Shown: piece after piece, positions 8,181 through 17,226 of the stretch
How the letters are laid out: every line of letters begins with the position of its first letter
Numbering within the stretch: position 1 is the first letter of the stretch
Source: Prevotellaceae bacterium
GTDB taxonomy: Bacteria > Bacteroidota > Bacteroidia > Bacteroidales > Bacteroidaceae
NCBI GenBank assembly: GCA_029219385.1
Contig: JAQXTH010000041.1
Location: forward strand, 1-46,162
Direction: 5' to 3'
Length of the DNA stretch: 46,162 nt
Notes under the pieces: model-generated
What the model was told of the DNA's origin: nothing
What the model saw: the letters and a program-made list of their open reading frames with translations, nothing else
The model's database searches: none
Program-made: the position numbers and the translations under genes

Positions 8181-8373
8181 ATTGATTTACAGGGAAAAGT
8201 TGTTAAGAGAAATCAGTATGTTTTTATTTTGTGAGTAATTCGATAGTGAAATGATAGGTGACAGAGCCTTTACATTGAAGCGCAACAAATGGTATTTGGA
8301 GACACGGTGTTCCTCGATTGTAAAATCAGAATTGTGTGTGTCATGGTGTTGTGGTAAAGGCTGGTTGGGAATG

Positions 8374-9953
8374 TTATTTGTTGGTAAATCTAAACCAGTT
8401 GAAATCGGCAATGCCGCCGACTCCCTCTTGGGTTTCTGAATAATTCAGCAAGGCAAAGCGGTTGGCAGTCCACGGATAGCCCAGCCCCATGTGTAATGCA
8501 CCTTCAACAGGTGAGAAAGATTTGCCGTCTAAACTGTAATAGAACCTTGCAGTGAAATCTCTGTCGGTCACTCGGGCTCTTATCCACACTTTGTCGTTTT
8601 CCAATTTCTCGACAAGAGTTGTGTCTTTGCCATTGTGGCACACAACAAGTTTGCGTACTCCGTTTTCGCAACGCACTCCGACGTAGGCATAGGGTGATTG
8701 GAAAATGCCAAAACCGGCAACGTTGCCATTTTTCATTTTGGAGATGTCCAATTCTACAGTGCCGGTTGAAAGGGGGCCTTGTACTCTTTGGGTCAGTGTG
8801 TTGCGCGCGTTGGTCAAATTGTTAGCAAACGAAGCCTTCAATCTTAGGTGGCCGGGGCGTTCTGTCAATGACCACATACTATTGTCGGGGTTGTGATTCC
8901 ATTGCCATTGCAATCCCAAGATTTTTTTGTTGAACTCATCGGTGGTGGCGGGAGCCTTTATCTTGAATTTTTTCCCAACATTGGGTTTCTGATAAACAAC
9001 GGCATCTTTGCCGTTTGCTCCAAGCATCGGCCAGCCATCAACCCAATTTACCGGAAGCAGGCAGGGCACCCGGCCTATCGGTCCGCGGCCTTGCATTATA
9101 ATAAACCACCAATCTCCGTTTTTCAACTGAACCATTCCACCCTGGTGGGGCCCGTTGGTAGGATAAGAACTGTCGTCTTGAAACACAACCTTGTGTTCGT
9201 AGGGACCATAGATGTTTTTTGAGCGCAGGCAAACCTGCCAACCCTCAGTTCCGCCTGCCGGACAAAGAATGTAGTACATGCCATTGATTTTATAAACGTG
9301 AGCACCTTCCATAAGGGCATTCTTGCCCGAATTGTGGGCATCGTCAACCCCACGGTTCCAGATTTCCACCGGTTTGCCTTTCACAGATTTGACATCGGCA
9401 TTTAATTCTGTCACATATAATCTGAATTGTCCATGAACTACATAAACCTTTCCGTCGTCGTCAAAAAACAATCCCGGGTCGTAAAGATATTCGGGGAAGA
9501 TGGTTCTTTTCCATGGCCCCTCGGGTTTGTCGGCTTCACAAACGCAGAAATTGCCTTTTTTGTGCCCCAACCATAGGGGGTACAGAAAGCAACATAAAAT
9601 TTTCCGTTGTTATATCTGATGGAGTTGGCCCACGAACCATTAAGATATAGGGTTCCTCCCTTCATGTCGTATCGGGGGTCTTCGTCATAGCGGTCTACAG
9701 TATAGCTGACCATTTCCCAATTTACCAAATCTTTTGATTTCGCAACCGGAGAACCGGGCACATAGTGCATACTTGTTGAAACCATATAAAACTCATTGCC
9801 CACGCGTATCACATCGGGGTCAGGCCAGTCACCCCACATCAGTGGGTTTGTGTATGTCTCGTCGCCGTTGTCGGGAGACCACACCTGTTGGGCATTCACA
9901 ATGAAAAGCGGAGCAAGAAGGACTGCGCCGAATAGGAAAAATTTTGTTTTCAT
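8374..9953 (-). CDS. GH43 family glycosidase (xylosidase/arabinosidase-like), frame broken by -1 shift at 9555
   Basis: This is one gene in two frames. The first frame runs from ATG 9953 and would stop at 9438 after 171 aa. The second covers 9570-8374 but has no natural start. Joining them by a -1 shift at the heptamer A AAA AAG (9561-9555) gives a continuous protein of about 526 aa reading GWGTKK then GNFCVCEAD, which fits the family. It has a signal peptide (1-21), a five-bladed GH43 propeller with likely base Asp45 (WPDPD), pKa modulator Asp159 (YDPG) and acid Glu216 (MEGAHVY), and a C-terminal concanavalin-like domain. Either one A was lost from a 6-7 A run (mutation or sequencing error), or translation shifts frame. 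Without a shift the product lacks two of the three catalytic acids. Confidence 0.8.
9555..9561 (-). other. A AAA AAG slippery heptamer at the GH43 frame break
   Basis: On the minus strand the in-frame codons are ACA AAA AAG, so the heptamer is in phase for a classic bacterial -1 shift of the dnaX type. The shifted frame continues GGC AAT TTC (Gly-Asn-Phe), exactly rejoining the GH43 sequence. A single A deletion in the homopolymer would look the same. Confidence 0.5.
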
Positions 9954-9986
9954 GTATTTAGAATTCTAAAAAAGGTTATTTCACGA

Positions 9987-9994
9987 CAAAATTA
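9987..9994 (-). promoter_or_regulatory. -7 promoter element of the GH43-GH2 unit
   Basis: On the minus strand TAATTTTG (9994-9987) matches TAnnTTTG, about 34 bp before the GH43 ATG. No good -33 TTTG is visible. Confidence 0.45.
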
Positions 9995-10062
9995 CAAAAT
10001 AATACTAAGAACACAGATTTCTCGTTTGCTCTCTTTTTGCTTTTTCATGTTTTTTAACGCTG

Positions 10063-10257
10063 TGGAGAATTTCTGTAAGCCGGTCGGCTTTTTGGAAGAT
10101 TATTGCTCCTGCCAATGCTGTTTTCAAAACCACTCCTGCTCGAAACACATACGAGGGAGAGAAGCCTATTGAGGGCATCACAATGCTTGAGGCTGATTGT
10201 AGGTTTAAAAAAGCAGACGGCAAGGTGGTTGTGCGCATGAGTAGCAGAAAGTTGTGA
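10063..10257 (+). pseudogene. Possible remnant of a coding sequence (3' end)
   Basis: A plus-strand frame ending at TGA 10255 encodes a protein-like segment containing NTYEGEKPIEGITMLEADC and then KKADGKVVVRMSSRKL. It has no start codon, no ribosome site and no recognisable family. The amino-acid composition looks like a soluble domain rather than random translation. It may be a fossil left when the glycosidase genes arrived. Its frame is convergent with truA. Confidence is low. Confidence 0.25.
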
Positions 10258-10292
10258 TATGTGAAGATTGTGTGTGGGGTGGAAATTTAACC

Positions 10293-11024
10293 CTACTGAT
10301 ATTCCACTTTCTCAAGAAAAAGGGCGTGGGCAGGCACAGACTCGCCGGCTTGGGTGCGCCTTCCGCTGTCGAGCACTGCCTGAAATTGCTCAAGGGTCAT
10401 GCGATGTTTGCCTACTTCAATCAGTGTGCCGACAATGGCTCTCACCATGTTGCGTAGAAAACGGTTGGCAGTGACAACGAAACACAGTGTGTCGTTGTCT
10501 TGTCTGTGCCATCGGGCATGGGTCACATGACAGATGTTTGTCTTGTTGTCTGAGTGGGATTTGCAGAAGCAGCCAAAGTCGGTGTGTGTGAGCAAGAGGT
10601 CGGCGGCTTTGTTCATCATCTCGACGTCGAGATCGAAATAAAGCCTCAGGGTATATGGGCGATTGAAGGGATCTTTGCGTGTGGTGATATAATAATGATA
10701 GGTGCGCGAGGTTGCGCTGAAGCGCGCGTGCCATTGCGGGGAGACCTCGTCGATATGATGAATGGCAATATCGGGTGGCAGGATGGCATTGAGGCGACGG
10801 GCGAACTGATGGCAGTCGAGCGGAGTGTCAGTGTCGAAATGACACGCCATTTGTCGTGCGTGGACTCCTGTGTCGGTGCGCCCTGCCCCGACCACGCTGA
10901 TTTTTGTGCGCAAAAGGAGTGAGAGGGCTTCTTCCATGCGCTGTTGAACGGTGATGGCATCAGGCTGTGTTTGCCAGCCGTGATAGGCAGTACCGTCGTA
11001 GGCAAAAAATATGGCGTAGCGCAT
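10293..11024 (-). CDS. truA: tRNA pseudouridine(38-40) synthase
   Basis: TruA converts uridines 38-40 in the anticodon arm of many tRNAs to pseudouridine. The 243-aa length is normal. The N-terminus MRYAIFFAYDGTAYHGWQ and the catalytic motif GRTDTGVHA (about residues 47-55, nucleophile Asp51) are diagnostic, and the second repeat RFLRNMVRAIVGTL lies near residue 200. Its ATG at 11024 directly abuts the stop of the upstream DUF5715 lipoprotein gene (11025), so the two form an operon read from a promoter near 11892. Confidence 0.97.
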   Translation of the reverse strand: MRYAIFFAYDGTAYHGWQTQPDAITVQQRMEEALSLLLRTKISVVGAGRTDTGVHARQMACHFDTDTPLDCHQFARRLNAILPPDIAIHHIDEVSPQWHARFSATSRTYHYYITTRKDPFNRPYTLRLYFDLDVEMMNKAADLLLTHTDFGCFCKSHSDNKTNICHVTHARWHRQDNDTLCFVVTANRFLRNMVRAIVGTLIEVGKHRMTLEQFQAVLDSGRRTQAGESVPAHALFLEKVEYQ

Positions 11025-11870
11025 TTATCTTACGGTGATGTGGTAGCAACCTTGTTTGCGTTCATATTTCACATAGCAGGCTCCGAGGCTTCGGAGGTCG
11101 TTGAGCACTTCAGACAAAACCCATTGAAGTGTGTCGCTGCGGGCCTGCCTTATTGTCGTTCCGTCGGCCAAGACAACGGGAGCGTAGTTGATATAACTGA
11201 TGTCGATGGTGGTGCCGTATGAGTGGCAACTGTTTTCGGTGGCGTTGGTGTTGATTGTGCGCAATCCTTTGATGTCTTCGAGCGAGCGTGTCACCGATGA
11301 AACAATGATGAGCGAAGGAGGAATTTTTTTGATAAGCAGAGAGTCTATGAAGTTACGTCCTATGCGAGCGAGGAGTTTCTTTGCACGCGGAATGAGGTAG
11401 GGCGACGAACTTGTGAGGGGAGCCACGGTATAGTAGGGGTTGTGGCTGATGCAAATCAGTGAGTCACCGACCATTGAGGCAATCTCGTCACGCGAGTTGC
11501 GAGGCGCGACACCGTGGTGGCGAGCGGCGGCAATCTGAACGGGGTTTATGTCGGGAAAGGCTCGCGAGAAGTCGCTCACGCTATAAATCTTGTGTGGTTT
11601 TTCAACCGCCATGATGAGTTGCGGGTCGTGGTAGGGAGTAGACAATATCGAGTCGCAGCGTGAGGCAGCCAAGGCCATAGTGTCGGCAAAGTTGAGGTTG
11701 GCTTGCTGTGGGGTTGCAACAACGGTTGTGTCAATATTTGGTGTAGACGGGGTCTTGCTCTTGTCGGATTGGCAACCGCCACACAGTTTTACAATAAATA
11801 AAATTGCCACAATGGCAGAGAAAGATATTTCAAAATGTTGTTTTTTGTTGGGCTTGAATTTCAATTTCAT
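11025..11870 (-). CDS. DUF5715-family lipoprotein, peptidase-like
   Basis: I place the start at ATG 11870 (MKLKFKP, 281 aa), because a -7 box at 11899-11892 lies inside the longer frame that opens at 11894. The N-terminus has a membrane segment followed by CGGC (Cys33), a loose lipobox. The C-terminal half (about residues 150-275) contains SSVTR, NSCHSYGTTIDISYINY and other features resembling the SxHxxGxAxD zinc-site pattern of VanY/M15 D-Ala carboxypeptidases, which is how DUF5715 proteins look. It may act on peptidoglycan in the periplasm; activity is not established. It abuts truA downstream. It faces phoH across a 96-bp divergent promoter region. Confidence 0.75.
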   Translation of the reverse strand: MKLKFKPNKKQHFEISFSAIVAILFIVKLCGGCQSDKSKTPSTPNIDTTVVATPQQANLNFADTMALAASRCDSILSTPYHDPQLIMAVEKPHKIYSVSDFSRAFPDINPVQIAAARHHGVAPRNSRDEIASMVGDSLICISHNPYYTVAPLTSSSPYLIPRAKKLLARIGRNFIDSLLIKKIPPSLIIVSSVTRSLEDIKGLRTINTNATENSCHSYGTTIDISYINYAPVVLADGTTIRQARSDTLQWVLSEVLNDLRSLGACYVKYERKQGCYHITVR

Positions 11871-11891
11871 AAAATAATCGCGTTTGCAAGG

Positions 11892-11899
11892 CAAAAATA
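11892..11899 (-). promoter_or_regulatory. -7 promoter element of DUF5715-truA
   Basis: Minus-strand TATTTTTG (11899-11892) matches TAnnTTTG and gives RNA starting near 11886, 16 nt before the ATG at 11870. It excludes the upstream ATG at 11894. Confidence 0.5.
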
Positions 11900-11943
11900 A
11901 CTCTTTTCGCCTATAAAAGCAGTGCAGACTGCCACTTTATTTT

Positions 11944-11951
11944 TAATTTTG
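11944..11951 (+). promoter_or_regulatory. -7 promoter element of phoH
   Basis: TAATTTTG matches TAnnTTTG and places the transcription start near 11957. The open frame begins at 11922, upstream of this box, so the true start is the ATG pair at 11967/11970. Confidence 0.55.
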
Positions 11952-11966
11952 CATGAAATAACCGAT

Positions 11967-12977
11967 ATGATGATTGAGAAACTGCTTGTTTTAGACGATG
12001 TGGACCCTGTTGTGTTTTATGGTGCAGCCAATGCAAATATGCGCATGATAAAATCGCTTTATCCCAAATTGCGCATTTTGGCTCGCGACAACATCGTGAA
12101 GGTGATGGGGGCGGAAGATGAGATAAAGACTTTTGAGGAATTGTTTGGCAAGCTGCTCAACCATTGTGCGAAATACAACGCTCTGGGCGAAAAAGACATT
12201 GTGAAACTGCTCAACGGCGAGAAAACGAGCGACGAGAGTGCCGAGCACGTGATTGTCTATTCCACCACGGGCAAGGCTGTCAGAGCTCGCTCGGCCAATC
12301 AGTTGAGGCTGGTCAGAGCCTGTGAGAAAGACGACATGGTGTTTGCCATCGGTCCGGCCGGCACGGGCAAGACTTATGTGAGCATTGCCATGGCTGTTAG
12401 GGCGTTGAAAAAGAAAGAGAAGCGCAAGATAATTTTGAGCCGTCCGGCAGTGGAGGCAGGCGAAAAACTGGGTTTCCTTCCCGGTGATATGAAAGAAAAG
12501 ATTGACCCTTATCTCAAGCCGCTCTACGACGCTCTCGAAGAGATGATACCGCCTGCCAAATTGCAGGAGTATATTGAAACCGGCGTGATAGAGATTGCTC
12601 CGTTGGCCTTTATGCGCGGACGCACTCTCAACGATGCCGTGGTGATTTTAGACGAGGCTCAAAACACCACTTCGAGCCAAATAAAAATGTTTATGACGCG
12701 CATGGGGCAGAACACCAAGATGATCATCACGGGCGACTGCACCCAGATAGACCTGCCGCCATCTCAGAGGTCGGGACTTTTAGAGGCATTGCGCATATTG
12801 AAAAACATTGAGGGCATATCTTTCATAAATCTTGACAAGAGCGACATTGTGCGCCACAGGCTCGTGGCTCGCATTGTGGATGCCTACGACGAAGAGGCAC
12901 GGCGCAGAAAAACAGCAGACGACACAAATAATTTCAAAACCAATATAAATTATGACAAAAGCATTGACAAAGACTGA
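11967..12977 (+). CDS. phoH: PhoH-family ATPase
   Basis: A cytoplasmic P-loop ATPase of the PhoH/PhoL group, thought to act on RNA. A short KH-like N-terminal region (about residues 1-100) precedes the ATPase with Walker A GPAGTGKT (about 125-132), the conserved [16 protein letters not shown] stretch and Walker [10 protein letters not shown]. The start is set at the tandem ATG 11967/11970, because the -7 box at 11944 rules out the longer frame. It overlaps purC by 26 nt (12952-12977), an arrangement that suggests translational coupling. The exact cellular role is not known for this family in Bacteroidota. Confidence 0.92.
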   Translation: MMIEKLLVLDDVDPVVFYGAANANMRMIKSLYPKLRILARDNIVKVMGAEDEIKTFEELFGKLLNHCAKYNALGEKDIVKLLNGEKTSDESAEHVIVYSTTGKAVRARSANQLRLVRACEKDDMVFAIGPAGTGKTYVSIAMAVRALKKKEKRKIILSRPAVEAGEKLGFLPGDMKEKIDPYLKPLYDALEEMIPPAKLQEYIETGVIEIAPLAFMRGRTLNDAVVILDEAQNTTSSQIKMFMTRMGQNTKMIITGDCTQIDLPPSQRSGLLEALRILKNIEGISFINLDKSDIVRHRLVARIVDAYDEEARRRKTADDTNNFKTNINYDKSIDKD

Positions 12978-13890
12978 CTTTAATTTCAAAGGTCAGCAAA
13001 GCGTGTATCATGGCAAGGTGCGCGACGTGTATAATCTGGGCGACCGCCTTGTGATGGTTGCCACCGACCGCATTTCGGCGTTTGACGTGGTGTTGCCCGA
13101 AGGCATTCCTTATAAAGGACAAATGCTCAATCAGATCGCGGCAAAATTCCTTGATGCCACCACCGACATTTGCCCCAACTGGAAACTGGCCACCCCCGAT
13201 CCCATGGTCACGGTGGGAGTGATGTGTGAGGGCTTCCCCATAGAGATGATTGTGAGAGGCTATCTGTGTGGCAGTGCGTGGAGAGCCTACAAGAGTGGCG
13301 TGCGCGAGATATGCGGAGTGAAGTTGCCCGAGGGTATGCGCGAAAATCAGAAATTCGACTCACCGATTATCACGCCCACCACAAAGGCTGAAATCGGCGA
13401 ACACGATGCCGACATCTCTAAGGAGGAGATCCTAGCGCGCGGTTTGGCTACCCCCGAGGAATACGCATTGCTCGAGAAATATACGCTCGCTCTCTTTGAG
13501 CGTGGCACGGAGATTGCCGCCAAGCGTGGTCTTATACTTGTCGACACCAAGTATGAGTTTGGAAAACACAATGGCCAAATCTATCTTATGGACGAGATTC
13601 ACACGCCCGACTCAAGTCGCTATTTCTATAGCGAAGGCTACCAAGAGAAGTTCTTAAAGGGCGAGCCCCAAAAACAACTCTCCAAGGAGTTTGTGCGCGA
13701 ATGGTTGATGGACAACGGTTTCAGCGGAAAGGCCGGACAGCAGGTGCCCGAAATGACTCCCGCCATTGTGGAGAGCATCTCAAACCGATATATTGAACTC
13801 TATGAGCATATCACGGGCGAGACCTTTGTGAAGGAAGATACCTCTGATATTGCCGACCGCATAGAGAAAAACATTGAGGCATATCTGTGA
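12952..13890 (+). CDS. purC: Phosphoribosylaminoimidazole-succinocarboxamide synthase (SAICAR synthetase)
   Basis: PurC joins aspartate to CAIR using ATP, giving SAICAR in purine synthesis. At 312 aa it belongs to the longer type found in Bacteroidota and yeast rather than the 237-aa E. coli type. Visible motifs are [20 protein letters not shown] near the N-terminus, the [19 protein letters not shown] stretch, and LVDTKYEFG around residues 197-205, where the Mg-ATP site lies. It overlaps the end of phoH. A strong terminator follows (13918-13971), closing the phoH-purC unit. Confidence 0.97.
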   Translation: MTKALTKTDFNFKGQQSVYHGKVRDVYNLGDRLVMVATDRISAFDVVLPEGIPYKGQMLNQIAAKFLDATTDICPNWKLATPDPMVTVGVMCEGFPIEMIVRGYLCGSAWRAYKSGVREICGVKLPEGMRENQKFDSPIITPTTKAEIGEHDADISKEEILARGLATPEEYALLEKYTLALFERGTEIAAKRGLILVDTKYEFGKHNGQIYLMDEIHTPDSSRYFYSEGYQEKFLKGEPQKQLSKEFVREWLMDNGFSGKAGQQVPEMTPAIVESISNRYIELYEHITGETFVKEDTSDIADRIEKNIEAYL

Positions 13891-13917
13891 TAGTTGCAAA
13901 ACATATTTAAAAAAAGG

Positions 13918-13975
13918 AAAATCCTTCTCTGTTCCCCTCTACGTTTTAGGGTTGGGGCAGAGAAGGATTTTGTCA
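13918..13975 (+). terminator. Rho-independent terminator after purC
   Basis: AAAATCCTTCTCTG (13918-13931) pairs perfectly with CAGAGAAGGATTTT (13958-13971); inner CCCC/GGGG bases extend the stem. T-rich sequence follows. Confidence 0.85.
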
Positions 13976-14005
13976 TTGTGTTAAGTATGATTGTATAGGT
14001 CGGAA

Positions 14006-15271
14006 ATGATTACGCTGTTTTTTCTATCGTTGCAATGTGGAGTGTGTCTGTTGTGGATATTCCTCACATTGTTGCGACGCAACAAGACTAAGGCTCAAAA
14101 TGTGATGATATTGGTCTTGGCGTTGTCGTTTGTGACGTTTCTCGGTGACATGTGTTTCTATAATCCGTCAACCGATGCCCGAGTGTTGGTGTGGCTGGAT
14201 GCGCTCAATCAGTTTGCCGGACCTTGTGTTGCTCCGCTGATGTTGTTTTTTGTGTTGGCGCGCTACAAGGTTGAGAGTCGCCATTGGAGTTGGTTTGTGT
14301 GGCTGACAATTCCTGTGGTTTTGGGAGTTACGTCGGCCATACTCTATGTGGTGATAGGCATCGACGATGCTGCCGAGATGATGGCTTATATCAACAAGGG
14401 TTTGCCTCTGCCCGAGAAGTTTAACACAACGATTTGCAACACTCATGTGTTTGTCGAAAAAACATTGTTTTATTTGTTGGTGTTGTTGCAGATGGTTTTT
14501 TTGTTGATATTGTTTGTTCGCCGATTGGTGTTAGACAAGGTCACGCGCACTCGTTTGTGGCTGTTTTGTCTCAACAGAGCCAAATTGCGCACCAACTCGG
14601 TGGTGGTGTTGCTACTGATAATGTTGGTTGTGTTTGTGGTGGGACGCTGTGTGTGTGCATCGGTTTATTATTATGCTTGGTTGCCGGCCATGGTGCTTTC
14701 GTTGCTTGTCACTCTGACAATGACGCTGATTTGCAACGTCACGCTCAACGTGAGGAGCGAATGGATGAGAATAACGTCGCTGGGTGGAGAGATGTCGCTC
14801 AAGCCTATTGCCGACAACAATAAGGAAATTGCGCTCACCTCTTCACAACCCTCGTTGTCGCGCATAGACACAGAGGTTGACTATGCCGCCGGCGTAAATA
14901 TGACTCGCGATGAGTATGAGAAAATGTGTGAGAGTGTTCACAATTATCTCGTGATAAAACAAAAATATCTCGACAAAGACATCACTCTCAACAAGATGGC
15001 CGAAAAAACGGGCTACAATCGTTCCTATTTGTCGTATATGATAAACAGAGAATACAACATGGCGTTTAGAGATGTGGTGGGACGCTTGAGAGTGGAATAT
15101 GCAATGAAATATATGAAAAACCACCCCAACGACTTGCAGGAAACCGTGGCCGCGGAGTGTGGATTCTATGGCGCGTCGGCATTTAACCGCAAGTTTTCGC
15201 AAATCACGGGCATGACACCGCGTTTATGGTTTCTCAGAAATGTAGCAACAAATCAAGACAAACAACAATGA
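14006..15271 (+). CDS. Membrane-anchored AraC-family transcriptional regulator
   Basis: A 421-aa protein from ATG 14006; the frame is open from a TTG at 13991, but the ATG after CGGAA is the better start. The N-terminal half (about residues 1-250) has six to seven hydrophobic segments. The C-terminal about 100 residues form an AraC-type double helix-turn-helix: ITLNKMAEKTGYNRSYLSYM is the first helix pair, and CGFYGASAFNRKFSQITGMT is the typical second signature. Such 7TM-AraC proteins are common in Bacteroidota and presumably sense an envelope signal; the ligand is unknown. Its stop overlaps the ATG of the 68-aa gene (ATGA at 15268), and the PQQ lipoprotein follows 8 bp further on, so all three look co-regulated. 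Confidence 0.88.
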   Translation: MITLFFLSLQCGVCLLWIFLTLLRRNKTKAQNVMILVLALSFVTFLGDMCFYNPSTDARVLVWLDALNQFAGPCVAPLMLFFVLARYKVESRHWSWFVWLTIPVVLGVTSAILYVVIGIDDAAEMMAYINKGLPLPEKFNTTICNTHVFVEKTLFYLLVLLQMVFLLILFVRRLVLDKVTRTRLWLFCLNRAKLRTNSVVVLLLIMLVVFVVGRCVCASVYYYAWLPAMVLSLLVTLTMTLICNVTLNVRSEWMRITSLGGEMSLKPIADNNKEIALTSSQPSLSRIDTEVDYAAGVNMTRDEYEKMCESVHNYLVIKQKYLDKDITLNKMAEKTGYNRSYLSYMINREYNMAFRDVVGRLRVEYAMKYMKNHPNDLQETVAAECGFYGASAFNRKFSQITGMTPRLWFLRNVATNQDKQQ

Positions 15272-15474
15272 GTGACGGAAATTTTAATCGCAGCCTTTTG
15301 CCCCACGGCAATTTTGCCACGGGGGTGAGAGTGGGCAGAGCCGCCGAGCGGGCTGTGTGTGTGGAGGTGTTTGCCAAATTGCTCGACGAGTTGTGTGGCA
15401 GCCTCACCGAAGAAGAGAAGATAGAACATATAAAACATTTCAAAGCCATGCTCTTGGAAAGAGAAAAACTATAA
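15268..15474 (+). CDS. Small acidic hypothetical protein (68 aa)
   Basis: The ATG at 15268 overlaps the regulator's stop as ATGA, which fixes this start against an upstream in-frame ATG at 15226. The protein has no signal peptide or membrane segment. The C-terminal half is a charged helix (SLTEEEKIEHIKHFKAMLLE). I do not recognise the family. The tight coupling between a membrane regulator and a lipoprotein suggests a partner or modulator of one of them. Confidence 0.7.
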   Translation: MSDGNFNRSLLPHGNFATGVRVGRAAERAVCVEVFAKLLDELCGSLTEEEKIEHIKHFKAMLLEREKL

Positions 15475-15481
15475 TTTTATC

Positions 15482-17083
15482 ATGATGAAAAATAAACTTG
15501 TTACTTTGTTGTGTCCCACTACCGTGGTATGCTTTTTTATGGAGGCATTGTTTGCTTCGTGTGGACAGTCACAGAGAGTAGACAATTCTGTCGACACGCT
15601 TGCCGACTCGGTTGTGGCAGAGAGGCGCGAACTTCCCCTTTATCCCGACACGGCTCTTCCCTCTGCCTCGCGAGTCAGTGCCGACATCACAGTGTTTGAC
15701 ACTCTCGCCACGGGGCGACTTGCTTCTGTTGAGAGCCTTTATGACGGCAAACAAGGGTGGTTCACTTTTCGTGGCAACAACTTGCGCAATGCCGATTATG
15801 GAGGCAAGGTGAAGGGTGTGCCTTCAAAGGTTGTGGTCGATTGGAAATTTCTGACCGATTTTGACTCGTCGCCCACGTCAATGGGCACATGGGGTGGAGG
15901 CACCGGCTGGACCGGTCAGCCTCTTTATGTGAATTGGACTTCCTCGCAGGTTGAGGCTTTTCGCAAACAGTCGCCCGGTCTTACGCCCGATTTCACCAAT
16001 CAAGAGATTATTGTGGCATCGCTTTGTGGCAGAGTTTATTTTCTGAATTTCACTAATGGCCGTGAAAGCCGCAAAAGCATTGACGTGACCAACCCCATAA
16101 AAGGAACCTGCAGTCTCGACCCCTCGATGAACGGCAATCTCTATGTGGGTCAGGGCATTCCCAAAGAGACTCCTGTGGGCCAGGTGGGCATAAACCTGTT
16201 CAGTCATTCGCGCACGTTCTTTTCGGGTGCCGACCGCAAAGCATGGCGAGGCTGGGTGGCCTACGACTCGTCGCCCTTGGCTATCGGGGGCTACCTTTTC
16301 TGGCCGGGCGAGAACGGCACGATTTATAAATACACAATCACAGACAACGCTCTCTCGCTCCACAGCACTCTGCGCTATCGTTGCAAGGGGGTCGCTCCGG
16401 GGGTGGAAAACAGCATGTGTGCCTACAACAATTACGGGTGGTTTGGCGACAATCGTGGTAATATAATATGTATAGAACTCAACACTCTCAAACCCGTTTG
16501 GCACTACGACAATCACGACGACATAGACGGCAGTCCGGTTTGTGAAGTTGAGGGCGATGTACCTTATATATATGTGGGTTGCGAGGTTGACAAACAGGGC
16601 GACAACGGCATTTGTTATTTCGTGAAACTAAATGGTCTGACCGGCCAAAAGGTGTGGGAACAGCAGATTGAGTGTCGCAAACTCAATCTCGGAGGCAAGC
16701 ATTTCGACGGTGGTCTTTATTGCACACCGCTTTTGGGCAAGGGTGATTGCAGCAACCTGATTTTTGCCAACATTTGTCAGCGCAACACATCTGCCAATGC
16801 CGAGTTTACGGCTTTCGACAAGTCTACGGGTGAAGTGGTCTATCGTGTTGCGCTCAATTCGTTTGCGTGGTCTTCGCCCGTGGCCTTCTATAATGAAAAC
16901 AACCAAATGTTTGTCTTCACCGGCGACTCGTCGGGCTTTGCCTATCTGATAGAGGCAAAAACCGGCAAGGTGTTGTTTAAGCAACACATGGTGAACAACT
17001 TTGAGAGTTCGCCCGTGGTGGTCGACAATCATCTTGTGGTGGGCTCGCGAGGTCGGGAAATCTACAGATTTTCGGTTGAATAA
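15482..17083 (+). CDS. PQQ-like beta-propeller lipoprotein
   Basis: A 533-aa envelope protein. The N-terminal signal ends in LFASC (Cys27), a good lipobox, so it should be lipid-anchored. From about residue 80 the chain shows repeated short strands with motifs such as WFTFRGNNLRNADY, DGSPVC, GLTGQKVWEQ and AKTGKVLF, typical of PQQ-enzyme repeats and of BamB/YfgL-type propellers. No quinoprotein dehydrogenase active site is obvious, so a scaffold or binding role is more likely than an enzyme. It closes the unit that begins with the AraC-type regulator, and a convergent terminator follows at 17145-17187. Confidence 0.85.
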   Translation: MMKNKLVTLLCPTTVVCFFMEALFASCGQSQRVDNSVDTLADSVVAERRELPLYPDTALPSASRVSADITVFDTLATGRLASVESLYDGKQGWFTFRGNNLRNADYGGKVKGVPSKVVVDWKFLTDFDSSPTSMGTWGGGTGWTGQPLYVNWTSSQVEAFRKQSPGLTPDFTNQEIIVASLCGRVYFLNFTNGRESRKSIDVTNPIKGTCSLDPSMNGNLYVGQGIPKETPVGQVGINLFSHSRTFFSGADRKAWRGWVAYDSSPLAIGGYLFWPGENGTIYKYTITDNALSLHSTLRYRCKGVAPGVENSMCAYNNYGWFGDNRGNIICIELNTLKPVWHYDNHDDIDGSPVCEVEGDVPYIYVGCEVDKQGDNGICYFVKLNGLTGQKVWEQQIECRKLNLGGKHFDGGLYCTPLLGKGDCSNLIFANICQRNTSANAEFTAFDKSTGEVVYRVALNSFAWSSPVAFYNENNQMFVFTGDSSGFAYLIEAKTGKVLFKQHMVNNFESSPVVVDNHLVVGSRGREIYRFSVE

Positions 17084-17144
17084 TCCCAAATCAAATCTCT
17101 AATCGGGACAATTTGAAAAAAGTCGTTGCGTTAGAACAATCATA

Positions 17145-17190
17145 AAATGCCGCCTTCCTCTTATAGGCAAAGGGAAAGGCGGCATTTGTT
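17145..17190. terminator. Bidirectional terminator between convergent genes
   Basis: AAATGCCGCCTT (17145-17156) pairs perfectly with AAGGCGGCATTT (17176-17187). T runs are present at the 3' side in both directions, fitting the convergent genes ending at 17083 and 17227. Confidence 0.75.
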
Positions 17191-17226
17191 GTGTGCGCTG
17201 TTGCGCGTAGGAATTGAATAGGGAGA

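Noticed and set aside
8181-8373. AGCCTTTAC / GTAAAGGCT inverted words in the GH43-GH2 gap
   Set aside because: The loop is about 80 nt and no T-run follows; too weak for a terminator or riboswitch.
11922-11966. Longer N-terminus for PhoH starting at 11922
   Set aside because: The -7 promoter box at 11944-11951 lies within it, and the family protein begins at the ATG pair 11967/11970.
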